DNA from: Dyadobacter linearis
Lineage (GTDB): Bacteria; Bacteroidota; Bacteroidia; Cytophagales; Spirosomataceae
Direction: 5' to 3'
Assembly: GCF_907165045.1 (NCBI RefSeq)
Contig: NZ_CAJRAU010000001.1
Span: forward strand, 1,420,057 to 1,484,056
Length of the DNA: 64,000 nt
The notes beneath the pieces were generated by a model, which did no database searches, was not told the origin of the DNA, and saw nothing but the letters and a program-made list of their open reading frames with translations. Below, one piece after another: positions 26,658-36,750 of the stretch; the first letter of the stretch is position 1; every line of letters starts with the position of its first letter. The position numbers and the translations under genes are program-made.

Positions 26658-27218
26658 TTAATAGTATTCTGACCCCTGATCGAAGTCCGATCGGTCGTCA
26701 AATGCGCCATAATTATCGTCTTCGTCCAGGCGCATTCCCTTCACTGCTTTTTTGATCAGCCCGATCTGCCCTGCGTGGTACACATCGTGCTGAATCACAC
26801 CGTGGATCATGGTATAATAGGAATAGTCGCGACCCGGCACAAACTCTTCCAGGAAGCTGTCACTTTCAATCTTTTCCAGTTCAGAGACCAGTTCTTCCTG
26901 AGACAAACTGAGCTCCATTTGAATAGCTTCCCACTCAAATTCGTCCACTATCGGGAATTTCTTCCAGTCTTTATCCTGTGTTTTAATATCAAATTCCGCG
27001 TCACCCTGGATCTTTCTCACTGCGAATATCCGCCAGGTGGTCATGTGGTACACGATCTCCGCGATCGAGTGTGTATTGGTGCTGAGCCGCAGCTCTGCCA
27101 TTTTCGGCGTCACGTCACGCAGTGCCTCTACTACCGACGGTCCATACCAGGCTTCTTCACTTTCATACGTGTCGTTCAGAACATCTATGATCCTTAAAAT
27201 CTCTTCTTTTGTTTCCAT
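26658..27218 (-). CDS. DinB-family protein (putative metal-dependent hydrolase fold)
   Basis: The 186-residue protein fits the DinB/YfiT four-helix bundle. The three metal-binding histidines expected in this fold are visible as H in SIAEIVYHMTTW (about 58), and two in the late segment GVIQHDVYHAGQIGLIKKA (about 139 and 143). The C-terminal 25 residues are acidic and Tyr-rich. Bacillithiol or mycothiol transferases and damage-inducible proteins of unknown activity belong here; the substrate is unknown. Single-gene unit with its own terminator. Confidence 0.85.
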   Translation of the reverse strand: METKEEILRIIDVLNDTYESEEAWYGPSVVEALRDVTPKMAELRLSTNTHSIAEIVYHMTTWRIFAVRKIQGDAEFDIKTQDKDWKKFPIVDEFEWEAIQMELSLSQEELVSELEKIESDSFLEEFVPGRDYSYYTMIHGVIQHDVYHAGQIGLIKKAVKGMRLDEDDNYGAFDDRSDFDQGSEYY

Positions 27219-27506
27219 ATTTATGATAATTGCAAGGTGCTGCTAGTCTTTTTCAAACCAAAGATGATGATTATTGCCTTCTCCTTATTTACAGGTATCC
27301 ATTTTTATAGAATACAAATTTGATGTGCCTTTCAGTTGCATCGCCGTCAATATAAGGTACGGATTGTTACAACCAATTCTCACAAAACGAGGTCTGCAAT
27401 AGTGTACAAACCATTTTTACTAAAAAATTGAGCCGCTAAAACTGCATTTGTAAAATGTTCAATTTCAAATTTCGTTTAATTAATAACTTTAAATGTAAGA
27501 CCCAAA

Positions 27507-28115
27507 ATGTTTAAAAAAGCTTCAATATTCCTTCTTATAGCCGGACTGGGAATGGCTTCCTGCTCCAAAGATCCGATCAATGACCTGTCTACGGAAGAAT
27601 CACTGGTATACATCACCAATCACGACAAGGCCGCTAATTTCAAACAATACAAAACTTTCAGCATTGTCGACTCCGTAGTTGTAGTTGAAAACAATCAGTC
27701 AGGCACCGCGCTGACCGATATTGACAAAGATGTACTTACGCGCATCATTACCAAAATGCAAGCCTTGGGTTACACATATGTGAGCCCGAAAGCCAAACCT
27801 GACGTGGGTATTAATGTGACCTGGATCACAAATACCTATCTGAATGTGGTTTCGCAGCCACTTAACTCCTATTACGGCGGTTACTGGGGAGGCGGCTTCG
27901 GTTATGGTTACCCAAATTATTACAGCTACTACGAAACTGCCGAGAGTTACTGGCTGATCACGCTGCTTGATTTCAAAAACCCAAACACCGTTGACAAAAC
28001 GTTTAACGTAATCTGGGATGCGCAGGTAAGAGGAGCCGGTATCGGCAACAGACAGTATGTAGATACGATGATCGACTCGGTTTTTGGCCAGTCAGAATAT
28101 TTAAAAATTAATTGA
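27507..28115 (+). CDS. DUF4136 domain lipoprotein
   Basis: The 202-residue protein has a lipoprotein signal with lipobox MASC (Cys at residue 19). The rest matches DUF4136: the early segment YKTFSIVDSV and a late conserved D-A-Q-V-R-G motif. Residues 118-140 are rich in Gly and Tyr (YYGGYWGGGFGYGYPNY). Function of the family is unknown; it is found in outer-membrane lipoproteins of Bacteroidota and Proteobacteria. It opens a three-gene set with a beta-barrel protein 2 bases downstream. Confidence 0.85.
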   Translation: MFKKASIFLLIAGLGMASCSKDPINDLSTEESLVYITNHDKAANFKQYKTFSIVDSVVVVENNQSGTALTDIDKDVLTRIITKMQALGYTYVSPKAKPDVGINVTWITNTYLNVVSQPLNSYYGGYWGGGFGYGYPNYYSYYETAESYWLITLLDFKNPNTVDKTFNVIWDAQVRGAGIGNRQYVDTMIDSVFGQSEYLKIN

Positions 28116-28117
28116 AA

Positions 28118-28783
28118 ATGAAAAAAATAATCATTGCAGCCCTTTTTCTAGCAGGCTTTTTTCCGGCTTACGCACAACAGCAGGAAGCGCCCAAGCTTTA
28201 CACTCTACCGTCGCCTTTTGAGCGATATACCCACTACCTGGCTACTGCGCGCGTGGTGGGAGCAGTGCCACTGGGCTCTTTCGCAGATTCTTATATTGAC
28301 AAATCTTCGTTCCGGAATGCGTCCATTTCGATTGAATGGGTTTTGAGAAACTCACCTTTTTCAATAGGCGGGGAAATCGGCTCGACCTATTTCCAGAAAC
28401 GCATTCCGCGCACGCTCTATCAAAATGGTGAAGGGACGATCTCGGCGGTTCAAACGCGCACTTTGTCCCAATATCCGGTGGAGCTGTTTGGTAATTACCA
28501 TTTTCTTCCAAAAACGTCCCTAATCCAGCCTTACGTGCAGGTGAGCGGCGGGATCAGTATTCTAGATAATGTGCTTTATTATGGAACACTGTCTTCCCAG
28601 CACCAAAAAATCGCCCCGAAATATGGGATAGGGTTGGGTTCCAAGTTCCTTTTCAAGAAAGATGGTGCTGTTGGCGTAGATGTTCGCGTCAAATATGATG
28701 GTACTGCATACAAACATGACTATATTGAAAAAGGAGTATCATCGGTTAACGGGTCGATAGGTCTGTTCTATCGCTGGTGGTAA
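28118..28783 (+). CDS. Outer-membrane beta-barrel-like protein
   Basis: From the ATG at 28118 the protein has 221 residues: signal peptide (1-19, ending AYAQ), then alternating hydrophobic/polar beta strands and a terminal aromatic-rich strand (VNGSIGLFYRWW) typical of outer-membrane barrels. I do not recognise a narrower family. It begins 2 bases after the DUF4136 lipoprotein stop and is followed after 9 bases by the 721-residue protein, so the three are probably co-transcribed and work in the envelope. Confidence 0.78.
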   Translation: MKKIIIAALFLAGFFPAYAQQQEAPKLYTLPSPFERYTHYLATARVVGAVPLGSFADSYIDKSSFRNASISIEWVLRNSPFSIGGEIGSTYFQKRIPRTLYQNGEGTISAVQTRTLSQYPVELFGNYHFLPKTSLIQPYVQVSGGISILDNVLYYGTLSSQHQKIAPKYGIGLGSKFLFKKDGAVGVDVRVKYDGTAYKHDYIEKGVSSVNGSIGLFYRWW

Positions 28784-28792
28784 CCAACTATT

Positions 28793-30958
28793 GTGGTACG
28801 TAAAAACAAAATTTTGTCAAAATCAACGCTTATCTGGGCCAGTGGAATTCTGATATTTCTGGCGGGTTCCGGGCTATGGGCCTGGAACCGCTTCGGTCCT
28901 TCTCAGAACCGCCATTATCCCGAGGCTACGAAAGGATTTCCAGTTGCCACTACTATTGATTCCGCTTCCAATGCCTGCGATCTGACGGTCAGGCGGTATC
29001 GGCAGATCGGCTCTGAAATGCAGTTCGAGCTGGCCGCCAATGTGGGTGGATTAGCGCCTTATAATATCGAAATCACGCAGTCGGGCAATACGCAGAAACT
29101 GACTGATATCCCTCACCGTTACGGAACGTGGCTTACCATTCCGAAAACTGAGTTGAATGCAGGTGAAGCTACAATCAAGGTGATAAGCCTCGGGCAGCCC
29201 GGCTGCGAAACGACAGCTTCCTTCAGTTTCGATGGAAAGATCAAAAATGAGATCCCCGACAATTCGCAGTGGATCAGGCACGGGAGTAAAGATGTTTTTC
29301 TGGATGTAAGGCCGGTTTCGAAAGATGGAAAACTGTACCTGAAAGATTTTGCCAATTACAACGACGGCCGCACGAAAGTGGTGATGATCGATGGTATCGC
29401 GGTAAATGGACTGGAAAATGGCATCGAAGTGCGACCGGGTTACCTGTATTCCGTAACCGCCCGCTGGATCGACGCACCTTACAATGACTGGTGGAATGAA
29501 CTGAAAAATCGCTCAGTTCGTCAGCAGAATATCTGGATATCGGGTAAAGTCTCTGAAAAAGGAGAGTCCAGATTAACGCGCATTCAAATCCCTGATTGGT
29601 TTGCGCCTCCACGCGGATTGAATGTAACTTTTGACACAAAATTCCCTGAATTCGAGCCTATTAAAGATAAGATCGTCGCGCAATACCGGCTCAACGATGA
29701 AGTACCTTCGATCAATTATTACAAGCGCGGGATCGGCTATCTTTTTAATACTGAAAAAGAATATCCTTCCAATAAGCTGCATTACACGGCTACGCCCAAT
29801 TATTTCAATGATAAGGACGAAAAATGGTTCGCTACATTGAGCAAGCAGGAAGTGGAAGCATTGGCCGGCGTACCCGGCTTCGGCGTTTATGCGCTTGACT
29901 TTGAATTCTGGAACCAGAAGTATCCGGCTGAGGTGAAACAAAGGCTCCTTTGGTTCACTGACTATATTCGTAAAAACCACCCGGAAATGCGTTTGATGGA
30001 TTACTGGGGCGGAGGCGCTTACACGAACCCACATATTAACACGGTAGGCGGCGCCAATCCGAAAGATTTTATCAAAGATTACCAGCAGCCGAAATCCAAT
30101 AACCCGAATTTTGATATGCTGCCAAATGGCGAAAGCTTGCAGAATGCATTCAATGCGACGCCGATCGATGTGTACCCAAAGCCGAATTTTGCAATGGATG
30201 CGCAGGGTAATTCACCCAACAATTTTGTATTACTATCTGCCGTTCACTCCCTGAGAATCAATCAGTTGATCCCCTACCAAAAGGATAATAAGTTTATATT
30301 CTACGGCTGGAACAGGTATATGCCGCTTTATAAAGATCCTATTAATCCATGGAACTACCAGCTCACAGATCCCAAAGGCGAGCTGATCATGAACCAGCTG
30401 GAAATGATGCCGGCCAGTCAGGCGCTGAGCTTTTCATTGTTTTCACTGATACTTTTCGACGGTTATTATTTGTGGCAGGATGGGCCTCCTTCGGGCAGCG
30501 ACCCTAATGCTTACAAGTTGGTAAAAGGCGGCTGGGGCTGGGGTTATGAATGGTATCCCGCCGATGGAAAAACGCCCGAAGGTGAAGTTGGGAGGAATGC
30601 AAAAGGTAAAGGCGCGCCGTGGTACTGGGATTTCCCGACCGAATATTACGCGCTCGGAAACTGGATGGCGAAGCAGGTTGAAGACGTGATCGTGGGTGGT
30701 ACCGTGAAAGATCTGCCTTTTGAATTAAACGGAAATTGGGTTACCCCTAAAAAAGAACAGGCGCTCCTGGCTATTGACCAGAAGCAGCCTTTCGTTACTT
30801 CGATTGTAAAAGGGAAAAATATCGTGGTACTCGCAGTGGACAGTTTCCAGGCGCCTACCGCAGTGAGAACTACCAAAGTGCGTTTGCCGGACGGGACTGA
30901 AACTTCCGTTGAATTGTACGGTAACTGGCCCTCACTTTACCGCGGCACTTTGAAATAG
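28793..30958 (+). CDS. Large exported protein of unknown function (721 residues)
   Basis: I do not recognise the family. The start is a GTG at 28793 (a TTG at 28814 is the alternative); a hydrophobic segment at about 12-32 suggests a membrane anchor or signal peptide. Residues 60-290 look like beta domains. Residues about 335-620 carry sequence suggestive of a TIM-barrel enzyme, such as VYALDFEFWNQKYP, LMDYWGGGAY and LFSLILFDGYYLW, with Asp/Glu/Trp residues typical of sugar-active sites. The C-terminus (KVRLPDGTETSVELYGNW) is beta-like. A glycoside-hydrolase-like role at the cell surface is inference only. Confidence 0.7.
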   Translation: MVRKNKILSKSTLIWASGILIFLAGSGLWAWNRFGPSQNRHYPEATKGFPVATTIDSASNACDLTVRRYRQIGSEMQFELAANVGGLAPYNIEITQSGNTQKLTDIPHRYGTWLTIPKTELNAGEATIKVISLGQPGCETTASFSFDGKIKNEIPDNSQWIRHGSKDVFLDVRPVSKDGKLYLKDFANYNDGRTKVVMIDGIAVNGLENGIEVRPGYLYSVTARWIDAPYNDWWNELKNRSVRQQNIWISGKVSEKGESRLTRIQIPDWFAPPRGLNVTFDTKFPEFEPIKDKIVAQYRLNDEVPSINYYKRGIGYLFNTEKEYPSNKLHYTATPNYFNDKDEKWFATLSKQEVEALAGVPGFGVYALDFEFWNQKYPAEVKQRLLWFTDYIRKNHPEMRLMDYWGGGAYTNPHINTVGGANPKDFIKDYQQPKSNNPNFDMLPNGESLQNAFNATPIDVYPKPNFAMDAQGNSPNNFVLLSAVHSLRINQLIPYQKDNKFIFYGWNRYMPLYKDPINPWNYQLTDPKGELIMNQLEMMPASQALSFSLFSLILFDGYYLWQDGPPSGSDPNAYKLVKGGWGWGYEWYPADGKTPEGEVGRNAKGKGAPWYWDFPTEYYALGNWMAKQVEDVIVGGTVKDLPFELNGNWVTPKKEQALLAIDQKQPFVTSIVKGKNIVVLAVDSFQAPTAVRTTKVRLPDGTETSVELYGNWPSLYRGTLK

Positions 30959-30964
30959 CTGCTG

Positions 30965-32038
30965 CTAGGAAACCTTAATGTAGCTCCCAAGCCACTTCAA
31001 ATGCGTACCATATTTATGCATGATCTCCTGCACCGGAGGATCCTGCATGTGACCCAGAAATTCTACCAAAAACCAGGTTCGGAAAGCTGCTTCGCCTCTC
31101 AGCGGGCGGCTTTCTATCTTGGTCAGGTTGATCCCGCGGTCGTTAAAATCCTTTAAAAATTCGTACAAAACGCCCGGACGATTGGTATTCGGCAGGTTTG
31201 CGATAATGGTAGTTTTGTCGTCGTCGCTTTTGATATTCGTAAAGTCTTTGGCTAATATCAGGAAACGTGTCCGGTTTTGGTCACTGTCTTCGATATTGTC
31301 AAATAGAATAGGTACTCCGAAAAGGCGGGCGGAAATGGATGAGCAGATCGCAGCTGCGTCCGGCTCGTCGGCTGCCAGCTTGGCTGCTTTCGAGGTCGAT
31401 TCCACCGGGATCAGCTCCACATTCATTCCATCGAGATATTCGTGAATAAACTTCCCGCATTGCCGGAATGCAATATCTTTTGAATATATCTTCTTAATAT
31501 CTTTCAGACTATCGGACTGGGAAGCGAAAGTGAAATGCACCTGCAACAATACCTCAGCTACGATCGAAAGGTTTTTCTCCCGCAGATAATCCACGGTTTC
31601 AATCACGATACCTTCCTGATTGTTTTCAATAGGTACCACACCAAATTTGCTTCGGCCAGTCTCTACACTTTCAAAAACAGAGTGAATAGTCGGCAAAACC
31701 ATGTATTCGCTCATTCCTCCAAACCTGCCCTCGGCCGCTTGGTGCGTAAAACTTCCCTCCGGCCCGAGGTAAGCGACTCTTTCGGGCAGTTCGAGATTGC
31801 GTGATACAGCGAAGATCTCAAAGAAAATCGCATCGATCGCCTGTCGGGTCAACAGCCCGTTGTTCCTTTTTTCAAGTCTGTCCAGTATCTGCTTTTCTCT
31901 TTCCGGACGATAAATAATGGATTGCGACGAACGTTTCAGCTCGCCTACCTGCCGAACCAGCTCCATTCGCTCATTCAAAATAGTCAGCAGCTGATCATCG
32001 AGTGTATCTATTCTTTCCCTTAAATTCTGTAATTCCAC
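30965..32038 (-). CDS. pheA: Bifunctional chorismate mutase / prephenate dehydratase
   Basis: The 357-residue enzyme makes phenylpyruvate from chorismate in phenylalanine synthesis. Residues 1-85 are an AroQ-type chorismate mutase (LRERIDTLDDQLLTILNERM, then a basic helix with YRPEREKQI). Residues 88-270 are prephenate dehydratase, with the VAYLGPEGSFTHQAA motif. Residues 278-357 form an ACT domain with the ESRP motif that binds phenylalanine for feedback inhibition. The start is GTG at 32038; no ATG is near. It ends just 6 bases from the convergent 721-residue gene. Confidence 0.95.
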   Translation of the reverse strand: MELQNLRERIDTLDDQLLTILNERMELVRQVGELKRSSQSIIYRPEREKQILDRLEKRNNGLLTRQAIDAIFFEIFAVSRNLELPERVAYLGPEGSFTHQAAEGRFGGMSEYMVLPTIHSVFESVETGRSKFGVVPIENNQEGIVIETVDYLREKNLSIVAEVLLQVHFTFASQSDSLKDIKKIYSKDIAFRQCGKFIHEYLDGMNVELIPVESTSKAAKLAADEPDAAAICSSISARLFGVPILFDNIEDSDQNRTRFLILAKDFTNIKSDDDKTTIIANLPNTNRPGVLYEFLKDFNDRGINLTKIESRPLRGEAAFRTWFLVEFLGHMQDPPVQEIMHKYGTHLKWLGSYIKVS

Positions 32039-32073
32039 AGAGTAACTTTTTGTAAAATGATATAATGCTACTA

Positions 32074-33945
32074 TTAGCTGGCGAGTGCAAGCTCTTCGAT
32101 ATTCTTCTCAACTTTCAAATTATCAATGATAAAACGCTGTCTTTCAGGGGTATTCTTACCCATAAAATAACTAAGCAACTTTTGGATCGAAGTTTCCTTT
32201 TGAAGGATTACAGGCTCTATGCGCATATCTTCACCAATGAACCGGCCGAATTCTTCGGGAGATATTTCCCCTAATCCTTTAAAACGCGTGATCTCAGGTT
32301 TGGTGCCGAGTTTTGCGATCGCGTGCTGTTTCTCTTCATCGCTGTAACAGTAAATTGTTTCTTTTTTATTACGCACCCTGAAAAGCGGCGTTTCCAAAAC
32401 AAATAAATGCCCGTTACGAACCAGATCAGGAAAGAATTGCAGGAAAAATGTCATTAACAACAACCTGATGTGCATGCCGTCCACATCCGCGTCGGTAGCG
32501 ATAATTATCCGGTTGAAACGAAGGTTTTCCACACCATTCTCAATATCAAGCGCGTGTTGCAGTAAATTGAACTCTTCGTTTTCGTAAACGATCTTTTTGG
32601 TCAGCCCAAAGCAGTTCAGCGGCTTTCCCCTCAAACTGAATACAGCCTGCGTCTGAATATTACGTGATTTTGTGATCGAGCCACTCGCCGAATCTCCTTC
32701 TGTTATAAATAAGGTAGTATCGTGGCGCAAATCGTTTTTAATGTCGGTTAAATGCAGCCTGCAATCCCTGAGCTTTTTGTTGTGCAAATTTGCTTTCTTG
32801 GCGCGGTCATTTGCCAGCTTTTTAATACCTGCCAATTCCTTCCGCTCCCGCTCCGATTGTTCAATTCTCTTTTTCAATGCATCCCTGGATTCAGGATGTT
32901 TGTGCAGATAATTGTCCAGTTGTTCTTTTACAAAATCGTTGACGAAGGTGCGGACCGTGGTACTGTTCGGGTCAGGCGTGATCGTACTGGATCCTAGTTT
33001 TGTTTTGGTTTGAGATTCAAAAACAGGTTCCTGCACACGGATTGCGACCGCGGCACTGATCGACGAGCGAATATCTTCCGGCGCATAATCTTTGCCAAAA
33101 TGCTCTCTCACCGCCCTCACCACCGCTTCCCGGAAAGCCACGAGGTGCGTGCCGCCCTGCGTGGTATACTGACCGTTTACAAAAGAATAATACTCTTCCC
33201 CATATTGGTTACCGTGCGTCATCGCAAACTCGATATCCTCTCCTTTCAAGTGTATAATTGGATAGCGAATCGATTCTGCATCTGTCTTACTTTTTAGCAG
33301 GTCGAGCAGGCCGTTTTGGGAAATGTATTTTTCTCCATTGAAATTAACCGTCAACCCTGCATTCAGATAGCAGTAGTTCCAGATCATACTATCCAGGTAC
33401 TGCGGAATGTATTTGAAGTTCTTAAAAATGCTCGAATCCGGCTCGAATAAGATATGTGTGCCGTTTCGCTGGTTGGAAGGCTGCTCTTTTGATTCACGAA
33501 GCAATGCTCCCTGCTCAAACTCAGCGACTTTCGACTTCCCGTCGCGGAATGATTGTACCTTGAAATATTGGGAAAGCGCATTTACCGCCTTGGTACCTAC
33601 CCCATTCAAACCGACCGATTTTTGAAACGCGCCGGAATCATATTTTCCGCCTGTATTGATCTTTGAAACACAATCCACCACTTTTCCCAGCGGAATACCT
33701 CTTCCATAGTCCCGCACTTCCACCCGATGCTCCGAAATTTTAATCTCGACGGTCTTTCCATTACCCATCATATGTTCATCGATGGAGTTATCGACGATTT
33801 CCTTGACCAACACGTAAATACCATCATCAATAGACGAGCCGTCCCCCAATTTTCCAATATACATCCCCGGCCTCAATCGTATGTGCTCCTTCCAATCCAG
33901 CGATCTGATACTATCCTCGTTGTATTGAACGTTTGTACTTTCCAT
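32074..33945 (-). CDS. parE: DNA topoisomerase IV subunit B
   Basis: The 623-residue GyrB/ParE-type ATPase has the GHKL domain ([14 protein letters not shown] at about 24, N box [10 protein letters not shown]), a transducer domain, and the TOPRIM domain with EGDSASGS near 415 and [10 protein letters not shown] near 490. The length is close to ParE and lacks the insert of many GyrB proteins. With ParC it decatenates daughter chromosomes. No parC is in this window. Same strand as pheA with a 35-base gap. Confidence 0.9.
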   Translation of the reverse strand: MESTNVQYNEDSIRSLDWKEHIRLRPGMYIGKLGDGSSIDDGIYVLVKEIVDNSIDEHMMGNGKTVEIKISEHRVEVRDYGRGIPLGKVVDCVSKINTGGKYDSGAFQKSVGLNGVGTKAVNALSQYFKVQSFRDGKSKVAEFEQGALLRESKEQPSNQRNGTHILFEPDSSIFKNFKYIPQYLDSMIWNYCYLNAGLTVNFNGEKYISQNGLLDLLKSKTDAESIRYPIIHLKGEDIEFAMTHGNQYGEEYYSFVNGQYTTQGGTHLVAFREAVVRAVREHFGKDYAPEDIRSSISAAVAIRVQEPVFESQTKTKLGSSTITPDPNSTTVRTFVNDFVKEQLDNYLHKHPESRDALKKRIEQSERERKELAGIKKLANDRAKKANLHNKKLRDCRLHLTDIKNDLRHDTTLFITEGDSASGSITKSRNIQTQAVFSLRGKPLNCFGLTKKIVYENEEFNLLQHALDIENGVENLRFNRIIIATDADVDGMHIRLLLMTFFLQFFPDLVRNGHLFVLETPLFRVRNKKETIYCYSDEEKQHAIAKLGTKPEITRFKGLGEISPEEFGRFIGEDMRIEPVILQKETSIQKLLSYFMGKNTPERQRFIIDNLKVEKNIEELALAS

Positions 33946-34006
33946 TTTTATAATTATTCTTTTAGTCGTATTTCTGAATTTGAATATTGTATTTTAATAA
34001 TTTCAG

Positions 34007-34035
34007 TTTTTTGTCGTTAGGCTGTTATACCTTTG
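34007..34035 (+). promoter_or_regulatory. Candidate Bacteroidota promoter of the polysaccharide operon
   Basis: TACCTTTG at 34028-34035 is an exact match to the Bacteroidota -7 box TAnnTTTG. Upstream, a T-run (34007-34012, followed by G) provides a loose -33 TTTG-like element, though the spacing is shorter than the usual 19-21 bases. It predicts transcription from about 34042 and an untranslated leader of roughly 170 bases before the ATG at 34213. Confidence 0.4.
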
Positions 34036-34212
34036 CGCGGATATCAAGAGCCCGATTACTAGAATTTGTTTAAAAATAGGAAAAATCTAATTTACTTTGC
34101 TATTACATACACATCCAAATACGACGCTGCCCGGATCCCACAATCAAAAATAGTAGCCCAACAGATAGGTTTCATGGATTTTCAGCATTTCAATAGTACA
34201 ATAATTCTTCTT

Positions 34213-36750
34213 ATGAACAGATTCAGATTTACTAAAAGTTATAATTCCTTATTTCTTTATTTTCTGACTTTTCTCATTTCTCTACCAGCAATATCTCAGG
34301 TAACTCCCTCAGCACCTACTATTCAGGCTCCTTCCGGGCAGGCCCCGCAGGGAAACACGCAGCAAACCGGGCCGAGAAGCACCACTACCGGGAATCCGCA
34401 GGGAAATGCACAGGGAAATCCAAATGCACCTCAATCAGGGAACCAGCAAAACGGTCAACAGCCTGGTAATCAACAGGGAAACCAGCAGGGAAATGACAGC
34501 CAGTCCAATGATAAAAGCAAAAACGCTGCGAATCAGAATGGACAAAACGGCGATCAGAATACCGATCAAAGTAAGGTAAATACATCCACTTCTACCTCGC
34601 TGACACCGGAGCAGCAGGAAAAAGAAGCATTCCGCCAGAAGATATACGGGTACTCTATTTTCGCCAACAAGAATCTGGACCCAATCCCTGATTTACAGGT
34701 CGCTACACCTACAAACTACGTAGTTGGGCCTGGTGATGAGCTGAACATTTACATTTATAACTACGCAGAAAGTACTTATGAAGGCGTGGTGAACAAGGAC
34801 GGGAATATCCTAATTCCTAGGGTTGGCCCGGTGCAGGTTGCAGGGCGCACGATCGAGGAAATCAGGAAGATTTTGATCGATAAATTTGCCAAGTTCGTTC
34901 CTGGGCTACTCGGCAGCGGAGGCACCACGGCCCGCACCAAATTGATGGTAACCCTTGGGAATATCCGCTCAGTGAAGGTATTTGTGACCGGGGAAGTAAT
35001 TAATCCCGGAACTTATGAGGTATCGTCGCTTTCATCTGCATTCAATGCGCTTTACCAGGCCGGCGGGCCGAATGAAATTGGATCTTTCCGTGATGTACGT
35101 GTAGTGCGGGCTGGAAAAGTAGTGTCGCATATGGATATCTACGATTACCTTGTTAACGGTAAGATCGAGGGAGATATTCGTGTTCAGGACAATGACAATA
35201 TTGTAGTTGGCTACTATCTGAAACGCGCGGAGATAACTGGTATGGTTAAACGTCCGGGTATTTACGAATTAAAAACTGAGGAAAAGCTGGGTGATGTTAT
35301 TAAATACTCCGGTGGATTCCAGGATAAAGCGTATCGCGAAAGACTCAAAATCCAAAGGATTACTTCAAAAGAAAGAAAGTTGCTTGACGTTTCGGAAAGC
35401 GAGTATGAGAATTTCGAAATCGCGACAGGTGACTCTATCAATGTAGGTACCGTTTTGGATCGCTACGAAAATATTGTGACGATTGAAGGAGCAGTAATGC
35501 GTCCGGGTGATTTTTCGCTAGACAGCAGCCCTACCCTTAAAAAACTGATTGAAAATGCGCAGGGACTAAGAGAAGACGCTTTTGCAGGCCGGATCAATGT
35601 ATTGAGAACAAGAGACGATCTGACTCTGCAGAGTATCCCGATGAATTACGTGGATCTGATCAACAATGTAGTTCCGGACCTTATTCTTACCAGATTGGAT
35701 CAGGTGATTGTTCCGTCTAAATTCGATATGGCTGAATCGGCTTATGTGAGTGTAGAAGGCGAGGTCAATAATACAAAGATCGGTATCAACGAAGGCAAGT
35801 TTCCATACACTTCCGAAATGACGCTGGAAGATGCATTGGTTCAGGCTGGCGGCCTCCGCGAGTCGGCTTATACTTCTGAGGTAGAAGTAGTAAGGCGCAA
35901 GCGAAACGGTGTTGCGGGTACCGCTAATGCACAAATCTCCGAAGTTTTCAAATTCGACCTGAACAGGGACTTATCACTTGGCGCCAAAGCGACTAATTTC
36001 CGCCTGCTTCCTTTTGACCAGATCATTGTCAGAAAATCCCCGAATTACGTAGAACAGCAAACTGTATTTGTCGAAGGTGAAGTACTTGTAACCGGCCCTT
36101 ACACGATCATTAATAAAAACGACAAGATCAGCGACATTATCAAAAGATCAGGCGGTTTAACGGAGCTTGCATATCCTGAGGGAGCAACCTTACTTCGCCG
36201 CACGATCGTGAGAGACCTGGAAGAGCCTACTGACTTTGAACAAGCGGAGATTACTGAAAATAGTATCAAAAAAGGTACAATTCTCGGTGACGTTCCAAAT
36301 GTGAAGGAAGAGAAAATTGGTATTGTTTTGAAAAATATCCTGAAAAACCCAGGATCATTTGAAGACCTGATCGTGCAGGAAGGAGATATTATCCGTATCC
36401 CAAAACGTCTGGAAACAGTTCAGGTAGCAGGATCGGTATTGTATCCTACTACGGTTAAGTATGGCAAGGGAATGTCGTTTACGGACTATATCTCTCAGTC
36501 GGGCGGGTTTACTGTACAGTCTCTCCGTAAAAGCTCTTATATTAAATATCCTAACGGAAATATAGACAGGACGAGAAGATTTCTTTTCTTTAACGTTTAT
36601 CCGAAAGTTGAGCCGGGATCGGAGATTTTTGTACCTGTAAGAGCTGCTCCCGGGTTGAACACGCAACAGGCTATCTCGACAGCTACCGGCTTGCTGAGTT
36701 CGGTTATGGGATTAATAGTAACAGTATTGGCCTTTCGCTCAATAAGATAA
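34213..36750 (+). CDS. SLBB-domain outer-membrane polysaccharide export protein (Wza/KpsD type)
   Basis: From the ATG at 34213 (845 residues) the protein starts with a signal peptide (about 10-30). Next is a Gln/Asn/Gly-rich low-complexity region (about 45-125), then the Poly_export domain (YVVGPGDELNIYIYN, near 175) and several SLBB domains, recognisable by repeated V-x-G-x-V-x-x-P-G and G-G patterns (for example VFVTGEVINPGTYEV, AEITGMVKRPGIYEL, VTIEGAVMRPGDFSL, VFVEGEVLVTGPYTI, VQVAGSVLYPTTVKY). A last hydrophobic segment ends the protein. It should form the outer-membrane channel. Upstream frame to 34066 lacks an ATG before 34174. Overlaps the next gene (TAATG). Confidence 0.92.
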   Translation: MNRFRFTKSYNSLFLYFLTFLISLPAISQVTPSAPTIQAPSGQAPQGNTQQTGPRSTTTGNPQGNAQGNPNAPQSGNQQNGQQPGNQQGNQQGNDSQSNDKSKNAANQNGQNGDQNTDQSKVNTSTSTSLTPEQQEKEAFRQKIYGYSIFANKNLDPIPDLQVATPTNYVVGPGDELNIYIYNYAESTYEGVVNKDGNILIPRVGPVQVAGRTIEEIRKILIDKFAKFVPGLLGSGGTTARTKLMVTLGNIRSVKVFVTGEVINPGTYEVSSLSSAFNALYQAGGPNEIGSFRDVRVVRAGKVVSHMDIYDYLVNGKIEGDIRVQDNDNIVVGYYLKRAEITGMVKRPGIYELKTEEKLGDVIKYSGGFQDKAYRERLKIQRITSKERKLLDVSESEYENFEIATGDSINVGTVLDRYENIVTIEGAVMRPGDFSLDSSPTLKKLIENAQGLREDAFAGRINVLRTRDDLTLQSIPMNYVDLINNVVPDLILTRLDQVIVPSKFDMAESAYVSVEGEVNNTKIGINEGKFPYTSEMTLEDALVQAGGLRESAYTSEVEVVRRKRNGVAGTANAQISEVFKFDLNRDLSLGAKATNFRLLPFDQIIVRKSPNYVEQQTVFVEGEVLVTGPYTIINKNDKISDIIKRSGGLTELAYPEGATLLRRTIVRDLEEPTDFEQAEITENSIKKGTILGDVPNVKEEKIGIVLKNILKNPGSFEDLIVQEGDIIRIPKRLETVQVAGSVLYPTTVKYGKGMSFTDYISQSGGFTVQSLRKSSYIKYPNGNIDRTRRFLFFNVYPKVEPGSEIFVPVRAAPGLNTQQAISTATGLLSSVMGLIVTVLAFRSIR

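Noticed and set aside
30965..30975. Shared terminator between the 721-residue gene and pheA
   Set aside because: The convergent stops are only six bases apart and I could not draw a stem-loop there.
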